DNA from: a virus
Virus record (IMG/VR): IMGVR_UViG_3300009551_000049
Span: 1-64,000 of that record
Strand: one strand, 5' to 3'
Length of the DNA stretch: 64,000 nucleotides
Below are positions 15,337 through 23,497 of this stretch, one piece after another. Below the pieces are notes generated by a model that made no database searches, was not told the DNA's origin, and saw only the letters and a list, made by a program, of their open reading frames with translations. Within the stretch, counting starts at the first letter, position 1, and each line of letters starts with the position of its first letter. Position numbers and translations under genes: made by a program.

Positions 15337-16107
15337 TTATTTCAAAATATCCACTTCAGCAGACTTGTCCGCCCAGTGGAAAAAATGCCTCAACTTGACC
15401 GGAAAATTACGATGCGCCTGAAGCCGTTTCCAGTCCTCAATGGATTGCTCGCCATAGCCGTAGAATTTCAGTTTGGCCATGACATTGGCCTCGTCGTCCC
15501 AGCTATGATGGTCGAAAACAAGGTCAAGCTTTCTGGTCTGCTCGCGGGTCAGGCACGGCCCCCGGTTGCTGCCAAATACCGGCGGCTCATGCGATGAGAA
15601 AGTCCAGCCCGGATAATACCGGAAGGCGCGCAACCACTCGCCCGGCCTGTTACCGTATCCATTGTCGCCGATTGTCACCAGATTCTTGCCGACGAAATAC
15701 CGGCAAAAGAAAAAGGCCCGCATCAATTCGCGGTTTGATTCAAAAAGACCGAGAATTTTTTCAAGCTGTGGTGCCGTCCAGTATTCGTCCACATCCATTT
15801 GCAGCAGGGCGCACTGGTCGGGTATCAGGTTGATGCAGGCATTACACATCTCGACTTTGCCATTCCAGAGCTGCTTACGGATTATCCTGACGCGCGGATG
15901 ACCTAAAATCCTGTTGAGATACTCAGTCGTGCCGTCCCTTGAAAGGCTTGGCTCCTGTGGTTTGCACCATGAAGTACACCGGATGTTTGCCGCCGCGCCC
16001 TCGGCAATGCGCCACTCCCAATCACATTGCAGCTTCTCGAATTCATACAGATGCCTTTGAATATGGGGCATTCCGTCTTTGACTATCGTGAAGATGACGA
16101 GCCTCAT
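15337..16107 (-). CDS. GT2-like glycosyltransferase, 256 aa
   Basis: Begins MRLVIFTIVKDGMPHIQRHL, typical of family 2 and related enzymes that open with VKDG and an aromatic-rich helix. The metal-binding motif is LLQMDVDEYW near residue 103. A basic helical C-terminus could contact the membrane or acceptor. Its start overlaps the stop of 16107-16802 (TGATG), so the two are coupled. Substrate unknown. Confidence 0.75.
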   Translation of the reverse strand: MRLVIFTIVKDGMPHIQRHLYEFEKLQCDWEWRIAEGAAANIRCTSWCKPQEPSLSRDGTTEYLNRILGHPRVRIIRKQLWNGKVEMCNACINLIPDQCALLQMDVDEYWTAPQLEKILGLFESNRELMRAFFFCRYFVGKNLVTIGDNGYGNRPGEWLRAFRYYPGWTFSSHEPPVFGSNRGPCLTREQTRKLDLVFDHHSWDDEANVMAKLKFYGYGEQSIEDWKRLQAHRNFPVKLRHFFHWADKSAEVDILK

Positions 16108-16802
16108 CAGATCATCCCCCGCTTGCGTAGTTCATCCAATTCAGAGTGAGTCCATTTCTGGGCGTAAAAAACAGGCCGGTCAAAATCAATGGGCCGATTC
16201 CGACCATACTGCATGTCAAACATGAACCAAGTGGCAGGGTTCTGCTGTGCCAGCCGTAGGAAAATATGTTCACCAAGATTGGCCTCACAATTTTGCGGGC
16301 CTTGGCCCAAGAACAGCCGAACGAATTCAGGAATGTACCAGTGACGGACGAGAAACAGGCTTTGCTCACAGGGCATCCAGTCACATTTTCCGAAGATAAT
16401 TCCAGCGTCCTTGATTTCAGAATACATCTGCTCAATGACCGGCCCGAATGCCAGTACGTCCTGCTCAAAAAAAACAAAGTCCTTTTCGTCGTTGTAGGCA
16501 TCCATCGCCAACGCGCATACCGCGCCCGTCCATCCTGAAAACTTGTGCTTTTTAATACCATGCAACAGCACATGACAATTCCCGAGGTCGCCAGTGTAAT
16601 AGTTCACTTCGACCGGCAACGATGCAGGAATCCAACAGCCAGCGACCGGCGGACGCGCCCCGCTATCGGCCTTGATTACCACCTTGGCCGGAGCGGGATT
16701 AAGCTTGGCAATGTTTTCTATCCAAGTCTGAAAGAATGTGTCAGCCCCGCGTGAGAATTCCCAGTGGTAGCCGGAGCCGATGATGTAAGGCTGTGGATTC
16801 AT
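16107..16802 (-). CDS. GT-A-like glycan enzyme, 231 aa
   Basis: A GT-A-like core is suggested by FVFFEQDVLAFG near residue 109, where the acidic EQD replaces the usual DxD, and by FIIGSGYHW at the start. The remainder, with FRYGRNRPIDFDR-type segments, resembles small glycosyltransferases in phage and capsule loci. Activity is inferred. It follows a tiny membrane-protein gene in the same unit. Confidence 0.65.
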   Translation of the reverse strand: MNPQPYIIGSGYHWEFSRGADTFFQTWIENIAKLNPAPAKVVIKADSGARPPVAGCWIPASLPVEVNYYTGDLGNCHVLLHGIKKHKFSGWTGAVCALAMDAYNDEKDFVFFEQDVLAFGPVIEQMYSEIKDAGIIFGKCDWMPCEQSLFLVRHWYIPEFVRLFLGQGPQNCEANLGEHIFLRLAQQNPATWFMFDMQYGRNRPIDFDRPVFYAQKWTHSELDELRKRGMI

Positions 16803-16805
16803 ATA

Positions 16806-16889
16806 TTATTTTCTACCAATTAAACACATGACAAAAATCCACAATATAGTTGCGGCCATAAACCCGCATGTAAAAGATTCCCAGTTCAT
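16806..16889 (-). CDS. Membrane micro-protein, 27 aa
   Basis: The ATG overlaps the TGA of the epimerase gene (ATGA), the usual coupling signal in this genome. After MNWES the product is one hydrophobic stretch, about 18 residues including FMAATILWIFVMCLIG, followed by RK, as expected for a single membrane helix with a positive inside end. Too short for normal gene callers. Two products of 28 aa with the same design occur at 53306 and 54460. Confidence 0.5.
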   Translation of the reverse strand: MNWESFTCGFMAATILWIFVMCLIGRK

Positions 16890-17863
16890 ATCGTTTTCAC
16901 AATCTGCCTGATAGCGTGTTTAACAGCCTCGTCCGATGAGCGTTCAAGGCTAAAACCAGCCTCATTTAACTTTGCCATGTTCATGCGCGAGTGTGGCACG
17001 TCACCAGCCCACCCCGCTAGGTCTGATCCGTAATTCACTTTGCATTTGTGAATTTTTGGGATTTTTCCGGTGGCGTAAATTTCGCTTATCAGCTCTTCGA
17101 CAATGAACCTGACATTGGTTGCTCCAAACGGGGCAAGATTGTACGGCGCAACCCATGTATCAGGCGCATCGTTCAAAATTTTGATGCCATGTAGCAATCC
17201 GGCCACCACCTCCTTGACGTAAAGATACGGCTTAGACTGCCCGCCATTGCCAAGTACGTCAAGATGGTCTGGATGCTCTTTGAGCTGTTTGATGAAATCG
17301 AAAATGCAACCATGAGTCGCGCGTTCTCCGACCACGTTGCCAAACCTGAAAATCACGGACGAAAACCCGAACGTCCCGCAGAACGCCGAAATGAGGGCTT
17401 CCGAGGCCACTTTGCCCGCCCCATACAGGCTGATAGGCAATCGCTCCCCAACGCCTTCTTTGCAGACGGTAAATCCAGAGTCTCCGTAAACCGTTCCCGA
17501 GCTGGAGAAGATGATTTTTTTGGCACCAGCTCGACGCATCGCTTCCAGCACATTATATGTAGCGATAGTCTCAAGTTCCAAATCCAAGCGGGTGTTTTCG
17601 ATTCCGCGACGGGCATCTGGATTAGAAGCCAGATGGAAAACACACTCAACGCCATCGAAATGTTTGTCATAAATTGGATTAACGAGGTCAAGCCGGGCAA
17701 TTTCAAGTCGTAAATCGTCTTCATGCTGGCCCAAATGTTCCCTGCAACCAGACGAAAAATTGTCGATAACGACCACTCTTTCAGTCTGCACGTCGGCGAG
17801 CAGCGCATCAATCAAATGTGATCCGATAAAACCCGCGCCTCCGGTTACAAGGTAATTTTTCAT
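16886..17863 (-). CDS. NAD-dependent sugar epimerase/dehydratase, 325 aa
   Basis: ATG 17863 overlaps the stop of the GT32 gene (ATGA); a longer frame to 17902 has no support. Residues 5-15 hold the NAD-binding VTGGAGFIGS, then VVVIDNFSSG for adenosine ribose, SSSGTVYG for the catalytic Ser/Thr, and YGAGK as the YxxxK pair. This is the extended short-chain dehydrogenase fold of UDP-glucose-4-epimerase and nucleotide-sugar dehydratases. It would supply an activated sugar to neighbouring transferases. The exact substrate cannot be told from sequence alone. Confidence 0.85.
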   Translation of the reverse strand: MKNYLVTGGAGFIGSHLIDALLADVQTERVVVIDNFSSGCREHLGQHEDDLRLEIARLDLVNPIYDKHFDGVECVFHLASNPDARRGIENTRLDLELETIATYNVLEAMRRAGAKKIIFSSSGTVYGDSGFTVCKEGVGERLPISLYGAGKVASEALISAFCGTFGFSSVIFRFGNVVGERATHGCIFDFIKQLKEHPDHLDVLGNGGQSKPYLYVKEVVAGLLHGIKILNDAPDTWVAPYNLAPFGATNVRFIVEELISEIYATGKIPKIHKCKVNYGSDLAGWAGDVPHSRMNMAKLNEAGFSLERSSDEAVKHAIRQIVKTI

Positions 17864-18438
17864 TTGTTCTTGTTCCAACTCCCGTCCCAGTGATGGACGC
17901 AAAAGCTGCTTGGATGGGCCTTTTTTCTCTCTGGCGGAAAGTCATAAAAAAACGGGTAAATCCAAGGCGTAGGAAGTACCTCAAGACCGTCTCGCGGAGC
18001 CTCCGTCATCAGAAAAACTCCCTCGGCTGCGTTCTGGGTCATCAGCCTGTTTTGAAATTGTATCTGCCACTTGATCCAAGGATGCCCGGCGACCGCACCA
18101 AAAACTGCATTGCAAAGCCTGTCCTCATCCTGACGGGCGGCGAATGCCTTATGGTTTAGTAATGGAGTGAATGGCTTCAATACCTCAACATCGGTATCCA
18201 TCCAGATTCCACCAAGCTGATTCACTGCATGAAGACGTACAATGTTTGAAACACCAGCCCAATTCACACACTTTGATTTCAGGTGGTCGAGGTCTAGGCC
18301 AAGCCTTTTGGTACTATTTTCATTAAAGATAAATATTTCCCAATCGCGGTGATGCCTGCGAACGCTGGACATCATCTGCCGTATATGATTTGGAGGGTCT
18401 TGGCCAAACCAGCATTGAATTATGCGCTTCGGAATCAT
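17860..18438 (-). CDS. Glycosyltransferase family 32 (OCH1/capsular type), 192 aa
   Basis: ATG 18438 is chosen because it overlaps the preceding stop (ATGA); a TTG at 18453 is in frame. IPKRIIQCWFGQ at the start and NIVRLHAVNQLGGIWMDTD near residue 75 are the two signatures of this family; the DxD in MDTD binds metal and nucleotide sugar. It probably adds a hexose to a surface glycan. C-terminal HHWDGSW is also family-typical. Part of the glycan island. Confidence 0.85.
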   Translation of the reverse strand: MIPKRIIQCWFGQDPPNHIRQMMSSVRRHHRDWEIFIFNENSTKRLGLDLDHLKSKCVNWAGVSNIVRLHAVNQLGGIWMDTDVEVLKPFTPLLNHKAFAARQDEDRLCNAVFGAVAGHPWIKWQIQFQNRLMTQNAAEGVFLMTEAPRDGLEVLPTPWIYPFFYDFPPERKKAHPSSFCVHHWDGSWNKNK

Positions 18439-18995
18439 TTTGTTCTCAGGCAATACGATTTGAAATCCTCGTTGTCCAGATGGGTGATGCGCCAGCCATG
18501 CGACTTGCAGAAATCATTGACGGCCTCGACGACGCCAAAATTCCACTTTTTAGCCTGCTCGTTCTGGGTGTAATCGTGGCCCATTAAATACCCATTGGGG
18601 CCAACTACACGACTCCATGCAACCAAGTCGGAGTAGCAGGCTTCATAGAGATGGTCGCCATCAATGTAAACGGCTGTCAGTGCGCCATCCATAAACTGCT
18701 TTGCGGCGTCCAACGAGTCGGCGCGCAATATCGTGTAACGACCTCCTTGAGAATGGCCACGGATGTTGTGCTGGGTTTCACGAAGATTGGCTTCATGGTC
18801 ATCCTGCTTTAACGGATCGTTATACTCCGGCCTCGGTTTCCAGCTATCTATCAGATAAACATGCCGGAAATTCGGCATACTCAGGATTTCGTTGCTGAGA
18901 TACCCGCGCCAGACACCAATTTCAGCAATGGTGCTGTTCATCGGCAGGGTGCGGATGAGGTCTAGCCGGGTTGGTACATGAATGATTTCGCTCAT
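18435..18995 (-). CDS. Class I SAM methyltransferase (family 24 type), 186 aa
   Basis: ATG 18995 is preferred; a TTG at 19001 overlaps the upstream stop. Motif I is IAEIGVWRGYLSNE, and the second signature VYIDGDHLYEACYSDL is the DGxHxYE pattern of Methyltransf_24 enzymes, followed by GHDY. In surface-polysaccharide loci such enzymes methylate sugars. It is next to a second enzyme of the same kind, and both are read with the glycosyltransferases. Confidence 0.8.
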   Translation of the reverse strand: MSEIIHVPTRLDLIRTLPMNSTIAEIGVWRGYLSNEILSMPNFRHVYLIDSWKPRPEYNDPLKQDDHEANLRETQHNIRGHSQGGRYTILRADSLDAAKQFMDGALTAVYIDGDHLYEACYSDLVAWSRVVGPNGYLMGHDYTQNEQAKKWNFGVVEAVNDFCKSHGWRITHLDNEDFKSYCLRTK

Positions 18996-18997
18996 GG

Positions 18998-19549
18998 TCA
19001 AATTTTTCTGAAGGCTATGAAACCACCGGCCTTGGATTCAACCTCAATACCGTGCTTTGTGGACGCTTCCATGATTTCGTTCAGGGCGCGCGTACCACCT
19101 TGAAAATCGACATGGCCGTAGTCATGGAACGCCATGATTCCACCCTCGGTAATCATCGGCCAAAATTTATCGAAAGCGGCCATTGTGTTTTCATAGGTAT
19201 GGTCGTGGTCAATGAAGCACCAGCAAAATTGGGGGTTTGTTTTTAATTTTGGAATCTCTTTGAAATCTTGATTTAAAACGCCGACTTTGTGGCCTTCGCA
19301 TAAACCGTATTTATCCAAATTTTCTTTCAAGGTTTCGACCTGTCCGCATTCGACACAAATAAGCGTCTTCCATGAAGGCAATACTGATAGCGTCAAAAGC
19401 GCACTCAGACCATTCAAGGAGCCGACTTCAATAGCATCGCCAAGAATGTTCGTTACCTCAAGGACACACAACTGTAGGGCTATGCGCTCCTGTTCTGAAA
19501 TATAGCCGACGACTTCAGGAAATTTTCCACTGGTGTTTAGGGGGTTCAT
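18998..19549 (-). CDS. Class I SAM methyltransferase, 183 aa
   Basis: Motif I IEVGSLNGLSALL near residue 41, then FIDHDHTYENT and FHDYGH in place of the usual IDGDHxYE and HDY, place it beside family 24 methyltransferases. It probably methylates a sugar. Four bases separate it from the upstream methyltransferase, and its stop overlaps the next start. The pair may be an old duplication, though residue identity between the two looks low. Confidence 0.78.
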   Translation of the reverse strand: MNPLNTSGKFPEVVGYISEQERIALQLCVLEVTNILGDAIEVGSLNGLSALLTLSVLPSWKTLICVECGQVETLKENLDKYGLCEGHKVGVLNQDFKEIPKLKTNPQFCWCFIDHDHTYENTMAAFDKFWPMITEGGIMAFHDYGHVDFQGGTRALNEIMEASTKHGIEVESKAGGFIAFRKI

Positions 19550-19553
19550 AACT

Positions 19554-20024
19554 TCACTTTGTCAGCCGGATGCGAAATGATTCAAGTTCGTCCTTCTCAA
19601 TCCCAATCACACGATGATGGCCATAGATAATTGGCCTGAATTCGTTGTTTCCTGCATTGATGTCAATGTCTTCTTCCATATCTTTGAATCCGGCAAGCGT
19701 ACAAACAGTTCCCAAGCTATCCCGAGTCCACGCCGTCATGTGGCCATGACCTAGAATGATGTCTCGCGCATGATCCGGTTCAAGGTAATCCAAAACCGGC
19801 ATGGACACATGCAGAACACCGCCGGTCTTCAGTATGCGCTTGGCTTCAAGCAGGAACCGGAACATGTCCGGCGCAGAAACATGCTCAAGACAGTGCTCAA
19901 TCAGAATTTCATCAACCGCTCCATCATTGTACGGAAGCCGCTTGGTCACGTCCACATCAGCATCGTGATTCGACCAGCCTTCGAGGATGTTACCGCCGCA
20001 GCCAAATTGGACTTTAAGGCTCAA
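19554..20024 (-). CDS. SAM methyltransferase, type 11 fold, 156 aa
   Basis: The start is a TTG overlapping the upstream TGA (TTGA). The N-terminal VQFGCGGNILEGW is a short motif I with GCGxN, followed by HDADVDVT and, near residue 46, EHCLEHV, the typical post-motif helix of Methyltransf_11 proteins. VLHVSMPVLDYL follows. It is shorter than free-standing members and may act on a glycan precursor in this island. Confidence 0.78.
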   Translation of the reverse strand: MSLKVQFGCGGNILEGWSNHDADVDVTKRLPYNDGAVDEILIEHCLEHVSAPDMFRFLLEAKRILKTGGVLHVSMPVLDYLEPDHARDIILGHGHMTAWTRDSLGTVCTLAGFKDMEEDIDINAGNNEFRPIIYGHHRVIGIEKDELESFRIRLTK

Positions 20025-20275
20025 GATTTTCCTTTCTCGCGTTCGATGAGCATTGCTTGAGCTATTCCATATGCTCCTTGCGCTACAAATGCAGGGTCGG
20101 TTTTACTAATAGATGCACACCGATCAATCATCACAGACAACGCCTTTGCTGCGAAGTAGTCCAACAGGGTCATGCCTTGATGTGGCCTTGTACCGCGTGG
20201 AACACCATTCAATTCGTACTCAGCAAATTCGCTTGGAAACGCTGGCCCGCCATCATTGGTATTATCGTTTTTCAT
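20021..20275 (-). CDS. Phage GMTLLDYFAAKAL-type protein, 84 aa
   Basis: Starts at ATG 20275, overlapping the previous gene by 14 nt; a TTG at 20308 is in frame but less likely. DGGPAFPSEF and GMTLLDYFAAKAL are hallmarks of a small protein found in very many tailed phages, usually in accessory regions. Its function is unknown. A C-terminal helix includes GAYGIAQAML. Confidence 0.75.
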   Translation of the reverse strand: MKNDNTNDGGPAFPSEFAEYELNGVPRGTRPHQGMTLLDYFAAKALSVMIDRCASISKTDPAFVAQGAYGIAQAMLIEREKGKS

Positions 20276-20501
20276 TTTTTGAGTATTCTGGGTAAAGCCT
20301 ACGGTCAACGATGGCGGCGATTTCGTGCATCTGACCGCTGTTCAGGTATCCGCGCTCGTAGGCCGAGGTAATCACGCCTTTGACGAACTTATTGACTGGG
20401 GAGCGAAACCAAAACATGAACGTTCGACCCCAAAACCCAAGCGACTTCTTGTAGCGAAAGTCGATTTGCTTCTGGCCTTGGTTGGCGAATGAATTAACCA
20501 T
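20262..20501 (-). CDS. Hypothetical basic protein, 79 aa
   Basis: First gene of the leftward glycan unit. The product has 14 or so basic residues, an aromatic stretch FWGRTFMFWFRSP near residue 23 and an amphipathic C-terminal helix. Its ATG lies only six bases from the end of a near-palindrome (20508-20530), which occupies the position of a ribosome-binding site. No family is recognised. Confidence 0.6.
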   Translation of the reverse strand: MVNSFANQGQKQIDFRYKKSLGFWGRTFMFWFRSPVNKFVKGVITSAYERGYLNSGQMHEIAAIVDRRLYPEYSKNEKR

Positions 20502-20507
20502 AATTTA

Positions 20508-20530
20508 GACCGTGCCAAAAGTTGCACGGT
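20508..20530. promoter_or_regulatory. Recurrent near-palindrome, copy 3 (best dyad)
   Basis: ACCGTGC and GCACGGT form a perfect 7-bp inverted repeat around CAAAAGTT. It stands six bases in front of the first gene of the leftward glycan unit. As DNA it looks like a site for a dimeric regulator; as RNA it would form a hairpin over the ribosome-binding region. Confidence 0.55.
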
Positions 20531-20541
20531 TTGTCCAGCAT

Positions 20542-21099
20542 TTATTTGGATTTACTTTGCTTGCCCTTCGATACCATATCATCTGAATTTTCTTGATTTG
20601 TGCCAGCCCAAAGATGGTTCGGATTTACACATGGTCGGTTGTCGCAACTATGGCAGATACAGGGTTTTCTTTTTGGAATTTTACCAACAAACCATTGATA
20701 CATCAGCCTATGAGCATGGGTGGATTTTTTATTTATGCTAAAATAGCCATAGCCCTTATTGGTAATTGCACTTTTCCAAATCCAGCAGTCATTATCTCCA
20801 GAAACCTTGACCAGAAGTAGAAACCTTTCCTGAATTGATTTTGGAAACTGACATTTTTCATTACAAAACACCCTTTTTGGACGCCTGATATAAATGGCCT
20901 TCTTCAAGACTGTTTTTCCGCATGAAAAACAGACAACCTCGATCAAATCAGTCGAACGGCTAATGAAGGCTTTTCTTCGGCCTTCCTCCAAGCGCGCCGT
21001 TGCGACGGGCAGCAGACTTTTTCTTTTTGCTTCGGCTTCGACCGCCAATTTTACCGCCCTTCTTGCCAAGAGCAACGGCGTGAGGGTTTTTAAACTCAT
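20542..21099 (-). CDS. HNH homing endonuclease, 185 aa
   Basis: Residues 55-90 hold CFSCGK and CNEKC, a zinc-binding region. The C-terminal half has the HNH_3 layout: [16 protein letters not shown], then [30 protein letters not shown] and [10 protein letters not shown]. The His-Asn-His residues cut DNA using a metal ion. Genes like this are free-standing mobile elements in phages. It lies between the glycosyltransferase fusion and the glycan unit and interrupts an otherwise continuous leftward run. Confidence 0.88.
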   Translation of the reverse strand: MSLKTLTPLLLARRAVKLAVEAEAKRKSLLPVATARLEEGRRKAFISRSTDLIEVVCFSCGKTVLKKAIYIRRPKRVFCNEKCQFPKSIQERFLLLVKVSGDNDCWIWKSAITNKGYGYFSINKKSTHAHRLMYQWFVGKIPKRKPCICHSCDNRPCVNPNHLWAGTNQENSDDMVSKGKQSKSK

Positions 21100-21130
21100 T
21101 CATAAAATATCCCAAAGCGGTTACGGTTTG

Positions 21131-23455
21131 TCAAATGCAGTTTTCTTTTGTGAATTTCAATTCTGGCAAATGTTTTTCGGCAAAAGCGCGCCAAATTAAG
21201 CGGTTGTGCTGATTTGCTGGAGATACATTTACATAATCAGGCCGCGCCCAGTAAGATTCGTGAGTGATATGGTAGATATATCCGCGAGGGAACTCCGCTG
21301 GGAAAATGTGACGAATGAAGCTCTCTCTGGTAGATTTCATCCCGTGATAAAGGCGTATCAGGGCAGTCATTGCGACATCCCAATCAGATGCGCCTAAAAT
21401 AAAGTCTCCAATTTCATCCCAGTATTCTAAAAGCCAAGACTTTTTGAAAGCGAACAAATCCCGACCAAAATGGGGCGGTGTGATTTTTGCCATCTCGATT
21501 GGATTTAATGTCCGCATTGGCAATGCCCTGTTAATATCGCATCTCTGACTGCATACAGCGTCATAAACACTGACATAAAATTGAAGAACGTCAGGTAATT
21601 CGGCGTGAAGTATGTTGTCGTCATTGGTAAAAAAAATGATGTCATCATATTCCGCCTGATCCATCGCGTTTTTAAGCACGTCCTTGAGATACGGCAGCGG
21701 TCGCTTTTCGCCAATGTCCTCTGCGGTGCGCGGATACTTCCACAAATGGGCCGGAAGCATCCTGCCCGTCGAATACAATAAGTCCCACGATGACTGGGCG
21801 ACCTTTTTACGGTTTGCCACGTCGATATTTTCTTCTTCGTGCCGCTCGGTGGCATGGAAAATCCGACGTGTTGGCGGGTATTTCACGGGATAATTCTTGG
21901 CGAAGAAGGAAAGCGCGCGTTTAATTGCGGCATCTGCCATCTTATGAATAGCCGCAAGGACGACTTCTGGAGTAGCTTTGTCGTATTCAATACGCTCGAC
22001 ACAATTGCACCTAAGAACGCTTCCAGCCCAAGGCAGCGGGTTGACCAAGGCCACCACGGGCACTACGGAGGCGGCGGCAAGGTGGATAACAGCGGTGTCG
22101 ATGGCCACCACCCCAACCGCCTTGTCCATCAGTCCGATGATGTCGTAAATTTTCTCTGCCCGGATAGCGTTCAGGTCGATGACGTTCATATAACCGCCCC
22201 ATTTTGACCTGATGGCGTCCAGAACAGCTACGCCGCCCGGAAACGGGCTACTAACCGAAGACGTGACCTGAACCAAAAGCATCGGCTTTCCGTTGTCCAG
22301 CTTGGAAATCAACTGGGCCTCGCGCTTTTTATCGCGGAGGTCAAAATTCAGCTCAAAGGTCGGATCAGTGAACCGACACAAAAACCCAAGTTCCCGCCAA
22401 CTTTCCATGTTGTAGCTGGCGCAACGCTTTTCTTGCGTATGATTCTTACCCCAAATCTGGCCGCGCAGCACGATTGGGAACCGGCGGCGGGCCATCTGCA
22501 TGGCCGTATCGAGCCGGTCATACGAAAGGTCAACAATTTCAGGAATCACATAGCTGACACCTTCAAGGATGGAGGCGAATTCGCGCGCCACCATCAGATG
22601 CGGCTTGGCGTAGTTTTCCGCAATATGTCGGCAGATTGGCAGAAGGTTTGCTATGTCTCCAAAGCGGCCCAGCTCGACAATGCACACGCGCTGCTTGTTC
22701 TGGGACTTCTCGAATTCGCGCGCCTTGAACTCCTTGACCAAAACGGTCAAATCCTGTGGATCGGCTGGAATCAAATTGATGATGCCCTTGGGTTCAAGAT
22801 TGTTGGTGAACCGGCGGTACAGGTCTTCCGCCACGCGCTCGTAGGCTGGCTTCAATGAGCCTGTGTCTTCTCCGAGACCGGAGACGTGGTATGCGCCATT
22901 ACCCCAGCAATAGATGAAGCTCATGTTATCCTCGGGCAGATTAACCCTCTGGCCGGGGCACAGCCCGGTGACGCGACCGACAAAATGCTTGTCCTCTCCA
23001 ACCGAAAGCTCGTTGTATTTTCCGGCCTTTTCCCAAGCGGGCTTGGTGAAAGCGAACGTGTTGTACGAGCCGCTCATGTGCTTCAAAATCTTTCCACCCT
23101 CGGAATAGAACTGGTTTTCAAACCAGACCCATTCAATCCCATCGGTGAAGTGTTCTGCGAAATTAGAGAAGTGAAATGGCATCACCAAATCATCGTCGTC
23201 ATGCGTGACTATGATTGATCCCGTAGCGGCTTCGACCCCGATGTTACGGCAGGCACCGAGCGAAGGCGGGCGTTTATTGAGGTTCAATATCCTTACGAGC
23301 GGATGCTGGAATTCAAGCGTTTGCTCAGTACATGAATTGACCACGACAAGCTCCCTGTTTTCGTAGTCTTGGGCGAGGAAATCGCGGAGCGCAGTTTGAA
23401 GATGGGAAACACGGCCAAAGGTGACAGTTATGGCTGAAATTTTCGGTTTATCCAT
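21131..23455 (-). CDS. Three-domain glycosyltransferase fusion, 774 aa
   Basis: Residues 1-220: a GT2 domain opening KISAITVTFGRVSHLQTAL, with HDDDDLVMP as the metal site. Residues 250-520: a GT9/heptosyltransferase-like GT-B domain (VELGRFGDIANLLP at the start, VAIDTAVIHLAAA near 455 for the donor site). Residues 560-774: a third, GT-A-like region containing FFTNDDNILHAELPD and GASDWDVAMTAL. Such fusions make several sugar linkages in one polypeptide. It would build part of a surface glycan. It is 42 bp from the adhesin gene. Confidence 0.8.
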   Translation of the reverse strand: MDKPKISAITVTFGRVSHLQTALRDFLAQDYENRELVVVNSCTEQTLEFQHPLVRILNLNKRPPSLGACRNIGVEAATGSIIVTHDDDDLVMPFHFSNFAEHFTDGIEWVWFENQFYSEGGKILKHMSGSYNTFAFTKPAWEKAGKYNELSVGEDKHFVGRVTGLCPGQRVNLPEDNMSFIYCWGNGAYHVSGLGEDTGSLKPAYERVAEDLYRRFTNNLEPKGIINLIPADPQDLTVLVKEFKAREFEKSQNKQRVCIVELGRFGDIANLLPICRHIAENYAKPHLMVAREFASILEGVSYVIPEIVDLSYDRLDTAMQMARRRFPIVLRGQIWGKNHTQEKRCASYNMESWRELGFLCRFTDPTFELNFDLRDKKREAQLISKLDNGKPMLLVQVTSSVSSPFPGGVAVLDAIRSKWGGYMNVIDLNAIRAEKIYDIIGLMDKAVGVVAIDTAVIHLAAASVVPVVALVNPLPWAGSVLRCNCVERIEYDKATPEVVLAAIHKMADAAIKRALSFFAKNYPVKYPPTRRIFHATERHEEENIDVANRKKVAQSSWDLLYSTGRMLPAHLWKYPRTAEDIGEKRPLPYLKDVLKNAMDQAEYDDIIFFTNDDNILHAELPDVLQFYVSVYDAVCSQRCDINRALPMRTLNPIEMAKITPPHFGRDLFAFKKSWLLEYWDEIGDFILGASDWDVAMTALIRLYHGMKSTRESFIRHIFPAEFPRGYIYHITHESYWARPDYVNVSPANQHNRLIWRAFAEKHLPELKFTKENCI

Positions 23456-23497
23456 TTCCAGACCATGCCATATTTGGCTCGCTCAATACAAGCGTAA

